Origin: Trileptium ribeirensis
Taxonomy: Eukaryota; Nematoda; Enoplea; Enoplida; Thoracostomopsidae
Reading direction: 5' to 3'
Assembly: GCA_030248225.1 (NCBI GenBank)
Contig: JASANE010011877.1
Coordinates: 1 to 64,000, forward strand
Length of the DNA stretch: 64,000 bases
Below, one piece after another: positions 35,991 through 49,104 of this stretch. Made by a program: the position numbers and the translations under genes. A model generated the notes under the pieces. The model had not been told where the DNA came from and ran no database searches. It worked only from the letters and a program-made list of their open reading frames with translations. The number at the start of each line of letters is the position of its first letter. Positions within the stretch are counted from its first letter, which is position 1.

Positions 35991-37384
35991 TATATCATGT
36001 GGCATAAAATGTCGAGCGATTGTATGGTATCATGATTTTCAATAGCCAAAAGCCGCATTAGGACCTTGACCAAACATGTGTCGCTAAAGATATGGTTGCA
36101 TCTAGCACCCCAAATTGTTATTTAAAAGCAGTCAGCTTTGTGTCAAACAGTAGAAGTCGGGTTCCACCGCTTGATGTAATCCCATCTATGTCGTACACAG
36201 CCGCTATATCGATGAGCATGCCTGACAATAATTCAGTAGGCTAGCAGTACGATTCCGCATTTATAAAACCTAGCACGAAAACTACACCATTCTTTAAATG
36301 AATTAAGCAAAAAGAAGAGTTTATGCAACAAACATTAGACGCTGAGGATTGCCAGTGTCTTTCCAGTACTTCGTAAAGTTTAAGGGAACGTCAAAGCCAT
36401 TTATAGCTTGTTCCATGTGTACTACCGAAATCAGTTTTCAAAGTGTCAAGAAATATAAAAGCTAATGCGTTATGATAACTGAAAAGTGGTGTAGCTACAT
36501 AAGAATAATGCTGGCCGTCGTCTAACGTATAATGTCGACGATTGTTATCGTTTATATTTTTTAAGTACAAGTGTGGAATAAATTGTAGTTTTCTTAAATA
36601 GTGTTCAAATGCGCAAACAAAATTTTGTTTACGTGATTCAAACCGAATTCGTGAATGCATTGTCATTTAGATATCTCAAAAATGGCGAGCAGTACCGACA
36701 CAATAAATGTCTAAATGGCAGTGATAATTATTATTTTATTACGAACAACTGCGAAATAACCTAGTAAAACTTTTACAAAAGCAAAGACTAGAAGGTGTTG
36801 CTTTCAAAAATTTTTGTCTAATTTGATCTGCATATTAGCTGCTAAAATTGATAATTTGACCATATGACAATAGAGCAGTGTTGTAAGACTGATCAAGAAT
36901 GGGGAAGGGTATCTTGAGACAAAATGTGAGCAGGCTTTTGTATGATAGCACGTACGTAACTCGGGATAAACTTTTCTGACTTTGCTCTATTTCTTCTGCT
37001 AAATTATGAACTGTCAGTGTAAAATTGTTACATGGAATGCTATGTGCTTCCATTGCTTGATTAAGAATATATAAATAAATGGAAGTTAAAAATGAACTAA
37101 AAACTTTTTGTGATAGCCAAAGGTCAGAAATAGATCTTTCAAAGTATTTCATAAAACTATCTATTGGAAGTCCTACCGAAGCGATTAATTATATCTTTTG
37201 CGCGATATGGAATTTTCCTTGGAGGAAAATAGACAAATTGTACCTATTTAATAATAGAGTCATTTAGGGTCGGTATATACTTAGTTAAGCGGGTTGCTCC
37301 ATGACGTCGTACATATTTGGAAATTGAATTTGTTATAATTCGACGTGAATTGTTGTGATCTTGTTTCAAAACACATTTAAGCGA
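35991..37384. other. AT-rich DNA without recognisable gene
   Basis: Frames of 91 codons (36391-36666, minus) and 105 codons (36835-37152, minus) exist but show no domain; their composition fits chance frames. No repeat noticed. Confidence 0.55.
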
Positions 37385-37728
37385 AAAAATATGCTTATTT
37401 TTGAATTAGTAATCTATCACTCACTGCATTCTATGTTCTTTGGTTCAGAAGATTGCAGAGAAGTTTCTTAGTATACACTATCGAGCATGCTCACACAAAA
37501 ATATGTTTATTTTTGAATAAGTAATCTATCACTCACTGGATTCTATGTTCTTTGGTTCAGAAGATTGCAGAGAAGTTTCTTAGTACACACTATCGAGCAT
37601 GCTCACACAAACATATGTTTATTTTTGAATTAGTAATTTATCACTCACTGCATTCTATGTTCTTTGGTTCAGAAGATTGCAGAGAAGTTTCTTAGTATAC
37701 ACTATCGAGCATGCTCACACAAAAATAT
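37385..37728 (+). repeat. 112-bp direct repeat, three near-identical copies
   Basis: Units start with ATATGYTTATTTTTGAATTA at 37389, 37501 and 37613, and the next partial start is at 37725, so the step is exactly 112 bp. Each unit continues TCACTCACTGCATTCTATGT, TCTTTGGTTCAGAAGATTGC and ends CGAGCATGCTCACACAAA. Differences are single bases only, so the expansion is recent. CGAGCATGCTCA contains the palindrome GAGCATGCTC. Confidence 0.93.
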
Positions 37729-38089
37729 ATATTAACTATATTATAATCATATACTACAATCATATATTAGCTTTTTATCGCAGTGTTTAATGCTCAGGCT
37801 ACAAAATATATGGAATAATTCATTTACTCAGGAGGCGAATTTTTCGTTGGATTGTTTAGTTTGTCAGTAGACAACCTGGTTAAATTTAGCGTCAAATTTA
37901 AGTTACCATCTATTAGAACAGCTTGAAGATCTTTGCTATCAAATTATGTTTGAGTCCTGCATAGGGCTTGGGACATGTTGTATAAACTAATTTATTCCAA
38001 ATTGCATAAACGGGAATACATTTGTGTTTACATTGGCGATTCAGTGAGAGTTAATTCACTCATGACATGCTGGCTTCTCTTTGATATTA

Positions 38090-38393
38090 AGGTGTGTCCA
38101 CATGGTCAAACTTTTGGCTCAAATTTTGATCAAAATCTGAGCTCAGATTTTGATCAAATTTTGATCAAAATTTAAAAGCATATTTTTGCACTTTTAGTAA
38201 GTTTGAACGTGTTAACATTGTTCAAACATTTCAAGGGCTTTCCTTTTGAATATTATCGACCAGATGTATAACCTGAAAAAGTCTGAGCTCAAATTTTCAT
38301 CTCAAATTTTGGAACAGCGCAATTTTTACTTAAAAATTACGGCCAAATTTTGATCAAATTTTAAGCAAAAAGTTTGAGCGTGTGATTACACCT
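38090..38393. mobile_element. 304-bp MITE with TTA target duplication (PIF/Harbinger-like)
   Basis: The left end AGGTGTGTCCACATGGTCAA and the reverse complement of the right end, AGGTGTAATCACACGCTCAA, align as imperfect terminal inverted repeats for roughly 48 bp, both continuing into ACTTTTKGCTYAAAATTTGATC-like sequence. Subterminal TTTTGATCAAAAT and TGAGCTCA palindromes are abundant (38119-38176 and 38280-38365). TTA flanks both sides (38087-38089 and 38394-38396). A 3-bp TTA/TWA duplication is the habit of PIF/Harbinger elements; the assignment rests on that and on the length, since no transposase is present. Its arms are diverged, so it is not newly inserted. Confidence 0.75.
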
Positions 38394-38559
38394 TTAGTAA
38401 TTACTTGTCTTTTGTAATAAGTTGGTATATGGATTATAGTTGTCGCATGAACATCAATTAATTTGGCTACATCGTTTATTATTTGGTTACTGTTTCGAAT
38501 TTGTTTGCTTGAGATACGAAAGCTTCTGTTTTTGGGCAAGTGTTTTACTTAACACTAAA

Positions 38560-39365
38560 TATACTAGTGAAGCTCGCTTGCGAGCCAGAATTCGAGTGAT
38601 GAGAACAATCCCCCGAAGCAGAAGTGTGAAAAATATTTGCCACACAATATTTTTGACGCTCGCAATGAGCTTGTCGGCCCAGAAAACCCCATATCCGACG
38701 CTAAAACCAACAATAAACACACATTCAGGTGCTTTTCCCACGACTTGTCACCAAAAATTTCGAAAACGTCATATTTTTATGCCAAGTATGAACCAGAAGT
38801 GTAAAAAATATTTGCCCAACAATATTTTTATATTTTTAACACTTGCAATGAGTTTATCTGCCCAGGAAACCCCATATAAGACACTAAAAACAACAAAAAA
38901 CACACATTGAGGTGCATTTCCCACGCTTTTCACCAAATATGAAATTTGGCGCCAACTATAAGCTTATAGACGTAAGATTGGGAAGTAGTTGAAAAACTTG
39001 TTATATATCGTTGGAAAGCCTTGGTAAAGCTACATAGAATAGACCTATTAGATGTTCTTTGGTTCGAAAAACTGGAGAGGGTGCCTGCAAAATGGGCCAA
39101 AATGACGCCATTTTGCCCCATAACTTTTCTCATGGCAAAAAATTCAAAAATCGGGCTCCGTCACTACACCTAAATCGACCATTGCGGTTCGAATGAGCTA
39201 TAGTGCATCAAAATCCGCCCAACCGTTATCGAGATCCAGGTGCGACACACAGACACACACAGACAGGACCTCCTCAACCCCCTCCAGAGCCAAAATTGAA
39301 AATTCTCGTTCAATTCGCTCGCTTCGCTCGCGAGGGAATGAGCTCGCACATCTTTTGTGAACAAA
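38560..39365 (+). repeat. Composite dispersed repeat with GCTCGC-rich ends
   Basis: The left edge has GAAGCTCGCTTGCGAGC (about 38570) and the right edge has CGCTCGCTTCGCTCGCGAGG (about 39316-39335) and GAGCTCGCACATC. Inside, two 172-bp-step copies share CAGAAGTGTRAAAAATATTT, CAATATTTTT, GCAATGAG, CCCCATAT and ACACACATTSAGGTGC (from about 38620 and 38792). Further right is ATCCGCCCAACCGTTATCGA followed by ACACACAGACACACACAGAC, a pattern I know from the ends of several unrelated invertebrate mobile elements. The 156-codon frame at 38440-38910 merely reads through the duplication. The element type is not decided. Confidence 0.55.
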
Positions 39366-41734
39366 ACTTTTCTTACAGTTTATGTCTGTTTCATTGTCTG
39401 AGTTTGCCCAATTCGAAATCCTTTGCATAACTCGCTGATAATATATCAACTGAAGACTGAGCAATTTTGTAAATTAGTTGTATTTTTGAGAGAAGGTGAT
39501 ATCGGGCCGCGCAGAGCGAAGCGTGACTTGCGTAGCATTAACATTACAGAGGGTTCATTTACAACAATATTTCAAAAAATGCAGCCAAGGAATTAATCAA
39601 ATGGCGACCATTACAACCGTAACGAAATTTCTTTTCACATTTCAAATGATCAGTGATTACTATAATTTTATTACTTCTTTAGTAGGATCACTTTTTATTT
39701 AAAGCTACTTTCAAGTCTAAATTTTCCCGGTGAACTATATAATTTTCTTTGATTATGGAACTAAATTTGTATGCCATAAATTTATAAACCGCGTTATAGG
39801 TGGTCAACTTGCAGTAAGCCAGGTGTAAAAACCTTTTTAACTAAACTACGAAGTAGTATTACTGAAATGAGTTTTTCGTAGCTCAAAATTGTCTTCGTCA
39901 TAAAATACCTGTTTCGGGACTTGAAACGAAAATCATTTCAACAGTTTCAATTTCATTTATACATTACTGGCAGGTTGTCAATATCAGTGCCGTTTGTTGC
40001 CGTTGTTTCGTAATCAGACTGGAACCAAGTGTTTGGCAAAAAATCTCGTCCGTTGCCAGGTTTGATAACCCATATTTATAGTCTCAGAAGTTGCTATCAA
40101 TGGATACCCTGGAACACGCCAGTTAAAGTACATTACGCTAGACTGCGCATTCGCTAAAAGCACTACCAGTCTTGCTAAATTGTGTTTACAGTTCCAAACA
40201 GTGGTATTGGTAGATTCAGTATATGTCGAGCCTGTATTACGCCATGATATGTAATGATGATATATTGTGACATTTAACCATTAAGTATCTATCTATGGAT
40301 CCAATTTTACGACTTGACACAACTGAGGGTTCAAATTTGCCCCATTTAGGATAACGTTCAAAATAATTTAGTATCTGTTCATTCACTATTACACAATCCA
40401 AGTTGGGGACTAATTCTTTTTACAGCAAGGTAGCAATGTATATAATTTGCCGTATGAAAATGAGCCGGCTTTACTCTTCTTCAGTGCAAAAGTCCGACTT
40501 TTGCTGCATTAAGGACTGTCTCAACTCAGGATTATCGACTTCATTCGTACTCCTTGAAAGTTCTTGGGCTTCTTCTTGAATATGGTTGCTATGCTACCTC
40601 CTTTGTATCAAATGACCTCCCTGCCATCTTGGTCAATACAGAGACATGCATGTCCTTCATAACTCGGCTTATATTAATGAGAGTCAGATCCAAGAATAAT
40701 TTTTTATTTAACGTGAAAAAACCCCAAATCAGTCAATTCTAATAGAATCATTAACCAAATAGCAGTCGTCATTGTCATCCATAATGACAGCTCTGCTTCC
40801 CATACTATATGGGTAGCTGTTTGTTTAATTTCAAATATATTCCAATTATATAACAGCGGAATAGTAAAATATCAAATTTAAATGATAAAAGTTTACAGCT
40901 TTCCATATCTAAGCCGGGGTCTAATTGACCCCAACACACAGGCGAGCGTCTTATGACATCGATAAAACAATCTAATATGCATACATTATTTGAGATGTTC
41001 TAAAGAGCAGGGAATTTACATGTGAGCGTTACCTTCAAAATCTTACTGGCAGTAGACTGCTAGCTCGGATACGATAGCTGAGTTCGTATGGTACCGTCAG
41101 ATATGCATATAAGAGTTAAGGTTTCAATAAAATTTAATGGCAAAAGGTTCAATGATTCGAAGACAATTCGCAGAAAATTAGACATGACTTGCAAAAAGTG
41201 AGTAGTGGAAGATGTTATTGTTATCACTGACTTGGTCATACAGAAGCTGAATTTGCTATATTTACAATGCTTGCGCGCGTAGGAAACCCGTGTAACTTTG
41301 CTGAAGCAGATGAGGAACGTGTTATATTAAGTCAATTTGTTTATTGATCTTCATATCTCAAGTTATGGCAGATAACGTTATGATGGCCTTTGCCTACAGC
41401 GTCAGAGTTAAGTACAATATTAAATAAATCAATAAATTCCTGGTTGGCTTGACATGCTTGTCATACATCATTGTTTCGCGGTTGCGACATCTTTGCAGCT
41501 TATATATGTAATAAAGTTTGAAACTAATAAAGTTTGATTATGAATTGGCAAATAGGTCCAGTCATTCAATTTTTACCTGTCAAATAACTATCAAGCTGTA
41601 GATATATTTAGCTTTACAATTCACTGTCCACGTTTCTTTTTTGACTTTTGGGAGATCCATTGCATCAGTTTGGCATAATGAATGCCAGGATATACAAGGT
41701 TGTTATAATTGTCGTGATCCGCTCACAGTATAAA
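39366..41734. other. AT-rich DNA without recognisable gene
   Basis: Dense stops; the frames at 39496-39702 and 40554-40742 look random. No repeat above background until the satellite begins. Confidence 0.6.
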
Positions 41735-44700
41735 CAAGTTTCAATAGATTAATAACATTAAGAAAGTGCACACCTCACGGTTTACTGGAAAATACATGCT
41801 CCGGGAACAAAACAAATTGCTATAGATTAATAATAACGTTAAGAAAGTGTACACTGCACCGTTTACTGACAAATATACATTGCGTGAACAAAACAAGTTT
41901 CAATACATTAATAATAACATTAACAAAGTGCACACGTCACCGTTTACTGACAAATATATACTGCCTGAACAAAACAAATTTTAATATATTAATAATAACA
42001 TTAAAAAAGTGCACACCGCTCCGTTTACTGATAAATATATGCTGCATGAACAAAGCAAGTTTCAATAGGATAATAATAACATTAAGAAAGTGCACACGTC
42101 ACGGTTTACTCACAAATACACATTGCGTGAACAAAAAAGTTTCAATAGATTAATAACATTAAGAAAGTGCACACCTCACCGTTTACTGACAAATATACAT
42201 TACGTGAACAAAAAGTTTCAATAGATTAATAACATTAAGAAAGTGCACACCTCACCGTTTACTGATAAATATATACTGCGTGAACAAAACAAGTTTCAAT
42301 AGATTAATAGTAACATTAAGAAAGTGCACACCTCACCGTTTACTGATAAATATATACTGCGTGAACAGAACAAGTTTCAATAGATTAATAGTAACATTAA
42401 GAAAGTGCACACGTCACGGTTTACTGACAAATATATACTGCATGAACAAAACAAGTTTCAATTGGTTAATAATAAGATTAAGAAAGCGCACACCTCACTT
42501 TTTAATGACAAATATATACTGCGTGGACAAAACAAGTTTCAATAGACTAATAATAACATTAAGAATGTGCACACCTCACCGTTTACTGACAAATATACAT
42601 TGCGTGAACAAAAAGTTTCAATAGATTAATAACACTAAGAAAGTGCACACCTCACCGTTTACTGATAAATATATACTGCGTGAACAAAACAAGTTTCAAT
42701 AGATTAATAGTAACATTAAGAAAGTGCACACGTCACGGTTTACTGACAAATATATACTGCATGAACAAAACAAGTTTCAATAGGTTAATAATAAGATTAA
42801 GAAACTGCACACCTTACTTTTTAATGACAAATATATACTGCGCGGACAAAACAAGTTTTAATGGATTAATAATAACATTAAGAATGTGCACACCTCACCG
42901 TTTACTCACAAATATACATTGCGTGAACAAAAAGTTTCAATAGATTAATAACATTAAGAAAGTGCACACCTCACCGTTTACTGATAAATATATACTGCGT
43001 GAAGAAAACAAGTTTCAATAGATTAATAGTAACATTAAGAAAGTGCACACGTCACGGTTTACTGACAAATATATACTGCACGAACAAAACAAGTTTCAAT
43101 AGGTTAATAATAAGATTAAGAAAGTGCACACCTCACTTTTTAATGACAAATATATACTGCCTGGACAAAACAAGTTTCAATAGATTAATAATAACATTAA
43201 GAACGTGCACACCTCACCGTTTACTGACAAATATACATTACGTGAACAAACAGTTTCAATAAATTAATAACATTAAGAAAGTACACACCTCGCCGTTTAC
43301 TGATAAATATATACTGCGTGAACAAAACAAGTTTCAATAGATTAATAGTAACATTAAGAAAGTGCACACGTCACGGTTTACTGACAAATATATACTGCAC
43401 GAACAAAAAGTTTCAATAGATTAATAACATTAAGAAAGTGCACACCTCACCGTTTACTGATAAATATATACTGCGTGAACAAAACAAGTTTCAATAGATT
43501 AATAGTAACATTAAGAAAGTGCACACGTCACGGTTTACTGACAAATATATACTGCGTGAACAAAACAAGTTTCAATAGATTAATAGTAACATTAAGAAAG
43601 TGCACACGTCACGGTTTACTGACAAATATATACTGCATGAACAAAACAAGTTTCAATTGGTTAATAATAAGATTAAGAAAGCGCACACCTCACTTTTTTA
43701 ATGACAAATATATACTGCGTGGACAAAACTAGTTTCAATAGATTAATAATAACATTAAGAATGTGCACACCTCACCGTTTACTGACAAATATACATTGCG
43801 TGAACAAAAAGTTTCAATAGATTAATAACATTAAGAACGTGCACACCTCACCGTTTACTGACAAATATACATTACGTGAACAAAAAGTTTCAATAGATTA
43901 ATAACATTAAGAAAGTGCACACCTCACCGTTTACTGATAAATATATACTGCGTGAACAAAACAAGTTTCAATAGATTAATAGTAACATTAAGAAAGTGCA
44001 CACGTCACGGTTTACTGACAAATATATACTGCATGAACAAAACAAGTTTCAATTGGTTAATAATAAGATTAAGAAAGCGCACACCTCACTTTTTAATGAC
44101 AAATATATACTGCGTGGACAAAACAAGTTTCAATAGATTAATAATAACATTAAGAATGTGCACACCTCACCGTTTACTGACAAATATACATCGCGTGAAC
44201 AAAAAGTTTCACTAGATTAATAACACTAAGAAAGTGCACACCTCACCGTTTACTGATAAATATATACTGCGTGAACAAAACAAGTTTCAATAGATTAATA
44301 GTAACATTAAGAAAGTGCACACGTCACGGTTTACTGCCAAATATATACTGCACGAACAAAACAAGTTTCAATAGGTTAATAATAAGATTAAGAAAGTGCA
44401 CACCTTACTTTTTAATGACAAATATATACTGCGCGGACAAAACAAGTTTTAATAGATTAATAATAACATTAAGACTGTGCACACCTCACCGTTTACTCAC
44501 AAATATACATTGCGTGAACAAAAAGTTTCAATAGATTAATAGGATTAAGAAAGTGTACACCTCACCGTTTACTGATAAATATATACTGCGTGAACAAAAC
44601 AAGTTTCAATAGATTAATAGTAACATTAAGAAAGTGAACACGTCACGGTTTACTGACAAATATATACTGCACGAACAAAACAAGTTTCAATAGGTTAATA

Positions 44701-46500
44701 ATAAGATTAAGAAAGTGCACACCTCACTTTTTAATGACAAATATATACTGCGTGGACAAAACAAGTTTCAATAGATTAATAATAACATTAAGAACGTGGA
44801 CACCTCACCGTTTACTGACAAATATACATTACGTGAACAAAAAGTTTCAATAGATTAATAACATTAAGAAAGTACACACCTCACCGTTTACTGATAAATA
44901 TATACTGCGTGAACAAAACAAGTTTCAATAGATTAATAGTAACATTAAGAAAGTGCACACGTCACGGTTTACTGACAAATATATACTGCACGAACAAAAA
45001 GGTTCAATAGATTAATAACATTAAGAAAGTGCACACCTCACCGTTTACTGATAAATATATACTGCGTGAACAAAACAAGTTTCAATAGATTAATAGTAAC
45101 ATTAAGAAAGTGCACACGTCACGGTTTACTGACAAATATATACTGCACGAACAAAAAGGTTCAATAGATTAATAACATTAAGAAAGTGCACACCTCACCG
45201 TTTACTGATAAATATATACTGCGTGAACAAAACAAGTTTCAATTGGTTAATAATAAGATTAAGAAAGCGCACACCTCACTTTTTAATGACAAATATATAC
45301 TGCGTGGACAAAACAAGTTTCAATAGATTAATAATAACATTAAGAATGTGCACACCTCACCGTTTACTGACAAATATACATTGCGTGAACAAAAAGTTTC
45401 AATAGATTAATAACACTAAGAAAGTGCACACCTCACCGTTTACTGATAAATATATACTGCGTGAACAAAACAAGTTTCAATAGATTAATAGTAACATTAA
45501 GAAAGTGCACACGTCAGGGTTTACTGACAAATATATACTGCACGAACAAAACAAGTTTCAATAGATTAATAACATTAAGAAAGTGCACACCTCACCGTTT
45601 ACTGATAAATATATACTGCGTGAACAAAACAAGTTTCAATAGATTAATAGTAACATTAAGAAAGTGCACACGTCGCGGTTTATTGACAAATATATACTGC
45701 ACGAACAAAACAAATTTTAATATATTAATAATAACATTAAAAAAGTGCATACCTCTCCGTTTACTGATAAATATATGCTGCATGAACAAAGCAAGTTTCA
45801 ATAGGATAATAATAACATTAAGAAAGTGCACACGTCACGGTTTACTGACAAATATACATTGCATGAACAAAACAAGTTTCAATAGATTAATAACATTAAG
45901 AAAGTGCACACCTCACCGTTTACTGATAAATATATACTGCGTGAACAAAACAAGTTTCAATAGATTAATAGTAACATTAAGAAAGTGAACACGTCACTGT
46001 TTACCGACAAATATATACTGCCTGAACAAAACAAATTTTAATATATTAATAATAACATTAAAAAAGTGCACACCTCTCGGTTTACTGATAAATATATGCT
46101 CCATGAACAAAGCAAGTTTCAATAGGATAATAATAACATTAAGAAAGTGCACACGTCACGGTTTACTGACAAATATACATTGCGTGAACAAAACAAGTTT
46201 CAATAGATTAATAACATTAAGAAAGTGCACACCTCACCGTTTACTGATAAATATATACTGCGTGAACAAAACAAGTTTCAATAGATTAATAGTAACATTA
46301 AGAAAGTGCACACGTCACGGTTTACTGACAAATATATACTGCATGAACAAAACAAGTTTCAATAGGTTAATAATAAGATTAGAAAAGTGCACACCTCACT
46401 TTTTAATGACAAATGTATACTGCGTGGACAAAACAAGTTTCAATAGATTAATAATAACAATAAGAAAGTGCCCATCTCACTGTTTACTGACAAATATATA
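41735..46500 (+). repeat. 81-bp satellite array (about 59 units) with 319-bp higher-order unit
   Basis: The monomer runs ACAAGTTTCAATAGATTAAT, AGTAACATTAAGAAAGTGCA, CACGTCACGGTTTACTGACA, AATATATACTGCATGAACAA, A (81 bp). Four subtypes are seen: A (CGTCACGGTTTACTGAC), B (CTCACCGTTTACTGATAAAT, often only 76 bp because it starts AAAAAGTTTC and lacks AAT), C (CTCACTTTTTAATGAC with TTAATAATAAGATTAAG) and D (CTCACCG with ATATACATTGCGTG). Through most of 42.2-45.4 kb they follow the order B-A-C-D, giving 76+81+81+81 = 319 bp; equivalent points at 42680/42999 and 43952/44271 are exactly 319 apart. Nine C-type units occur. Both edges carry less regular units. Because 81 is a multiple of 3, long open frames (up to 175 codons, 45461-45988) arise, and they end where a 76-bp unit breaks the frame. 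I do not regard them as genes. Confidence 0.96.
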
Positions 46501-49104
46501 GCCAATGTAACCATCAATTGACCATTGTTGAATACATTGGCCGAAACTGGAATCACACTCGCTTTAAATCGACACAACGGCACCTCTATGTGAGAATTTA
46601 ATCTAAATGTTTGACTTGCCTCTTCATAAGTCATAGATGGCTCGGTTTGGCTAGACAGACGAGTTCGGCTGAGCCAAGTCAAACATTTATATCCGTCTGT
46701 AATACAGATCTGTCTGTAATAGCCAGGCCTAGTATATCTTAAAAAGCTGAGGTTGGCTCTTAAAACTGTGTTCAAAAAAGAAGTCATGACCTATTGTATA
46801 GAGGCGGTATATATTAGCATACCCCATTCTTTGCATAACGCACGATGCAGAAAATATCAAAAACCGAAAATAATGCCATAACCTGATGGTAGAGGCAAAA
46901 ACTACAATATAAGCCAATACTCATCTAGCAGCGTGAACATTTGAGCGTACATTGTCTTTGCGCTCAAAATCTTCAAAGGGAACTGTCTATATAGTTCCTT
47001 TGCTGGATTGTATACTAAACACAGAATCGCCTCAGCCGGAGTCATGAAAAATAACACGAAAACTGGTATGAATGAGCGCGAACATTCGTACACAGCTATG
47101 GAGGTAACAACTTGTACATAGCTATGTAAAAAAACCTCAGTTTTGTGCGGTATCAATGAGAATTATATCGGCAGCATACAGCAATCAGAAATAAATGAAA
47201 ATTAGAAATTTTAACATTTAGCATAATCATATCTAGACCGTCGGTGTTTCAGCTTTGTGTTGGACTGAGCCACAGGCAATAAGAGGCATAATAACTGAAG
47301 AAATACCTATTTTGTGTAAAATGATATATGTCATCCTTCATCTCTATAAAACTGTTGCTTTAATATAAAATTGATGTGTTTTCTCGGATTCAGCGAAATA
47401 ACGGCCCCAATTATAGTTAAGAGTATTTTTAATATTATTGAAATGTCACCGTTTTATAACAGCCTTTAAGAGGGGAGTAGAGCCTGGGCTTTCTACCAGA
47501 AAATTCGCGCCGAATCAAAGCTGACAGTATTCGTGAAAGACTCATTCTGGGCCGAGGTTGAAATGGTTCTGGAAAAGCTGAGCCAAGCTGGAGCTTGAAA
47601 ATCCAAGTTTTGTTTTTCTAAGTATCTACCGTGCCTACAATTTTTTAGAATGCATCGCAGGTCATGCTAAAAGTATTATTTGCCAGATTTTACTTTTCTT
47701 AATATTTACTCCCGGTTATAAACCAGCTAAAATTTTCTGTGTATTATTAATAATATTTTTACAGCATAATTTTGAAGCCTTAACTTATAATTTGCTGGAC
47801 TTTAAATTACACTTACTGAAGCGGTAAAACTACAATTATTGATTTCAATAGCTTGGCACAGCTCAATTGGGACTCATTTCAAACTGCGGCCGGTGGTCGT
47901 TGTTAGTTCTTTAAAGATAATTTATTCGCATCGCTAATTGTTATGCCAAAGTATTTTAATGACAGTAGATGTCTGAAATACTTTTGTATGCTATATTTTC
48001 AATGTTCAGTGATATTATATGAGCTTTGGGGCCGACAAGGCATATTGTAAATAAATGGAATTTAACTAGATGCTGCATCGTGACCTTTTGAGATAGCAAC
48101 AGCTTAGGTTTTGTTTTGTATAGCCGGATTGCATGCTGATTATTAAGATTACTCCATACTTAAATATAAAGTCAACAAGATCTACAATGATAAACAGCAA
48201 GGTTGGCCGCGTTACCACGCTCTGACAGGGTTGCTGTGGCGATACTACGAGAATTTTCGGCGTCAAAACCTTAGCTCTATCTTCACTGATGTAAGCGCAC
48301 AAATGTTCTAGCGCCATTCAACATATTCGCAGATTGACGAAAAATCCCATGACCAAAAATTGTAACCTTTATCACACATATTTTTGATGTACATACAATG
48401 CTGAATTGAATTGTATGGAGAATGGAAATATTGCATGTTTTATCTCTCTGGGACATCGTACCTTGAGCATTTATGATACGTATATGAGCATGTATCGTGA
48501 TATTGCTATATAGCGCAAAGAGGAATAGTCTTTTTACGAATTTCCCAGGTGTTCCTTGATGAACTAATATTTTTATATTTATAGTAAATGTCTAATAAAG
48601 AATTTTCGAAACAATAAGCTTCGACGAAACACCAGGCACAAAGGTGTTCGTTTCGAAAATAAGCTATATTTTTGGTTATTGCCAAAATCATAGTAAATAT
48701 TCCACTGTCGCTAAGATGTGGATAACTGTGCATAGGTAAATGCAATATTTGTATTGAACGCCTTTTATGGCTGTTCTGTACATAAACAAACTATTTGTAC
48801 TGCCATTTCATAATATATACAGAGGCGTCTCGGTCGGTAACATCCCAACGTACCGTGAAAACTGAGCTGGACTAAATTAATCACAACGAAACTGAATGTG
48901 GATCCTGAAGACTAAGTATGTAATATCACGGTTTTTTATGATCGTTAAGGGATTTGATCATTAGTAAAGAAAAGAATAGAAATACATTTTGATCGTTGAC
49001 GACACATTATTGGCTGTTACATGCTCAAAAGTGATGAAATACACGACTAGCGAACTGTATGGTTGCTACAGAATACAGTTAGGACAAACGTGCGCAAGGT
49101 TGGT
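46501..49104. other. AT-rich DNA without recognisable gene
   Basis: Holds the foldback at 46605-46688 and two degenerate GGCTCGG/GAGCC-rich stretches (46640-46780, 47480-47600). Minus-strand frames of 115, 62 and 84 codons (46440-47156) overlap one another and have no domain. Confidence 0.55.
46605..46688. other. 84-bp foldback with perfect 14-bp arms
   Basis: AAATGTTTGACTTG (46605-46618) and CAAGTCAAACATTT (46675-46688) are perfect reverse complements. The loop contains GGCTCGGTTTGGC and TTCGGCTGAGCC, which can pair further (GGCTC with GAGCC). It belongs to the GGCTCGG-type stretches noted elsewhere and may be a fragment of a short inverted-repeat element. Confidence 0.7.

Noticed and set aside
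38440..38910. 156-codon frame with an internal protein repeat
   Set aside because: The repeat is the 172-bp DNA duplication of a dispersed element; no start context or domain.
45461..45988. 175-codon open frame and many similar ones in 41884-46501
   Set aside because: They are the 81-bp satellite read in one phase; frames stop exactly where 76-bp units shift the phase.
46440..47156. Three minus-strand frames of 62-115 codons
   Set aside because: They overlap in different phases, the first runs into the satellite, and none shows a motif.
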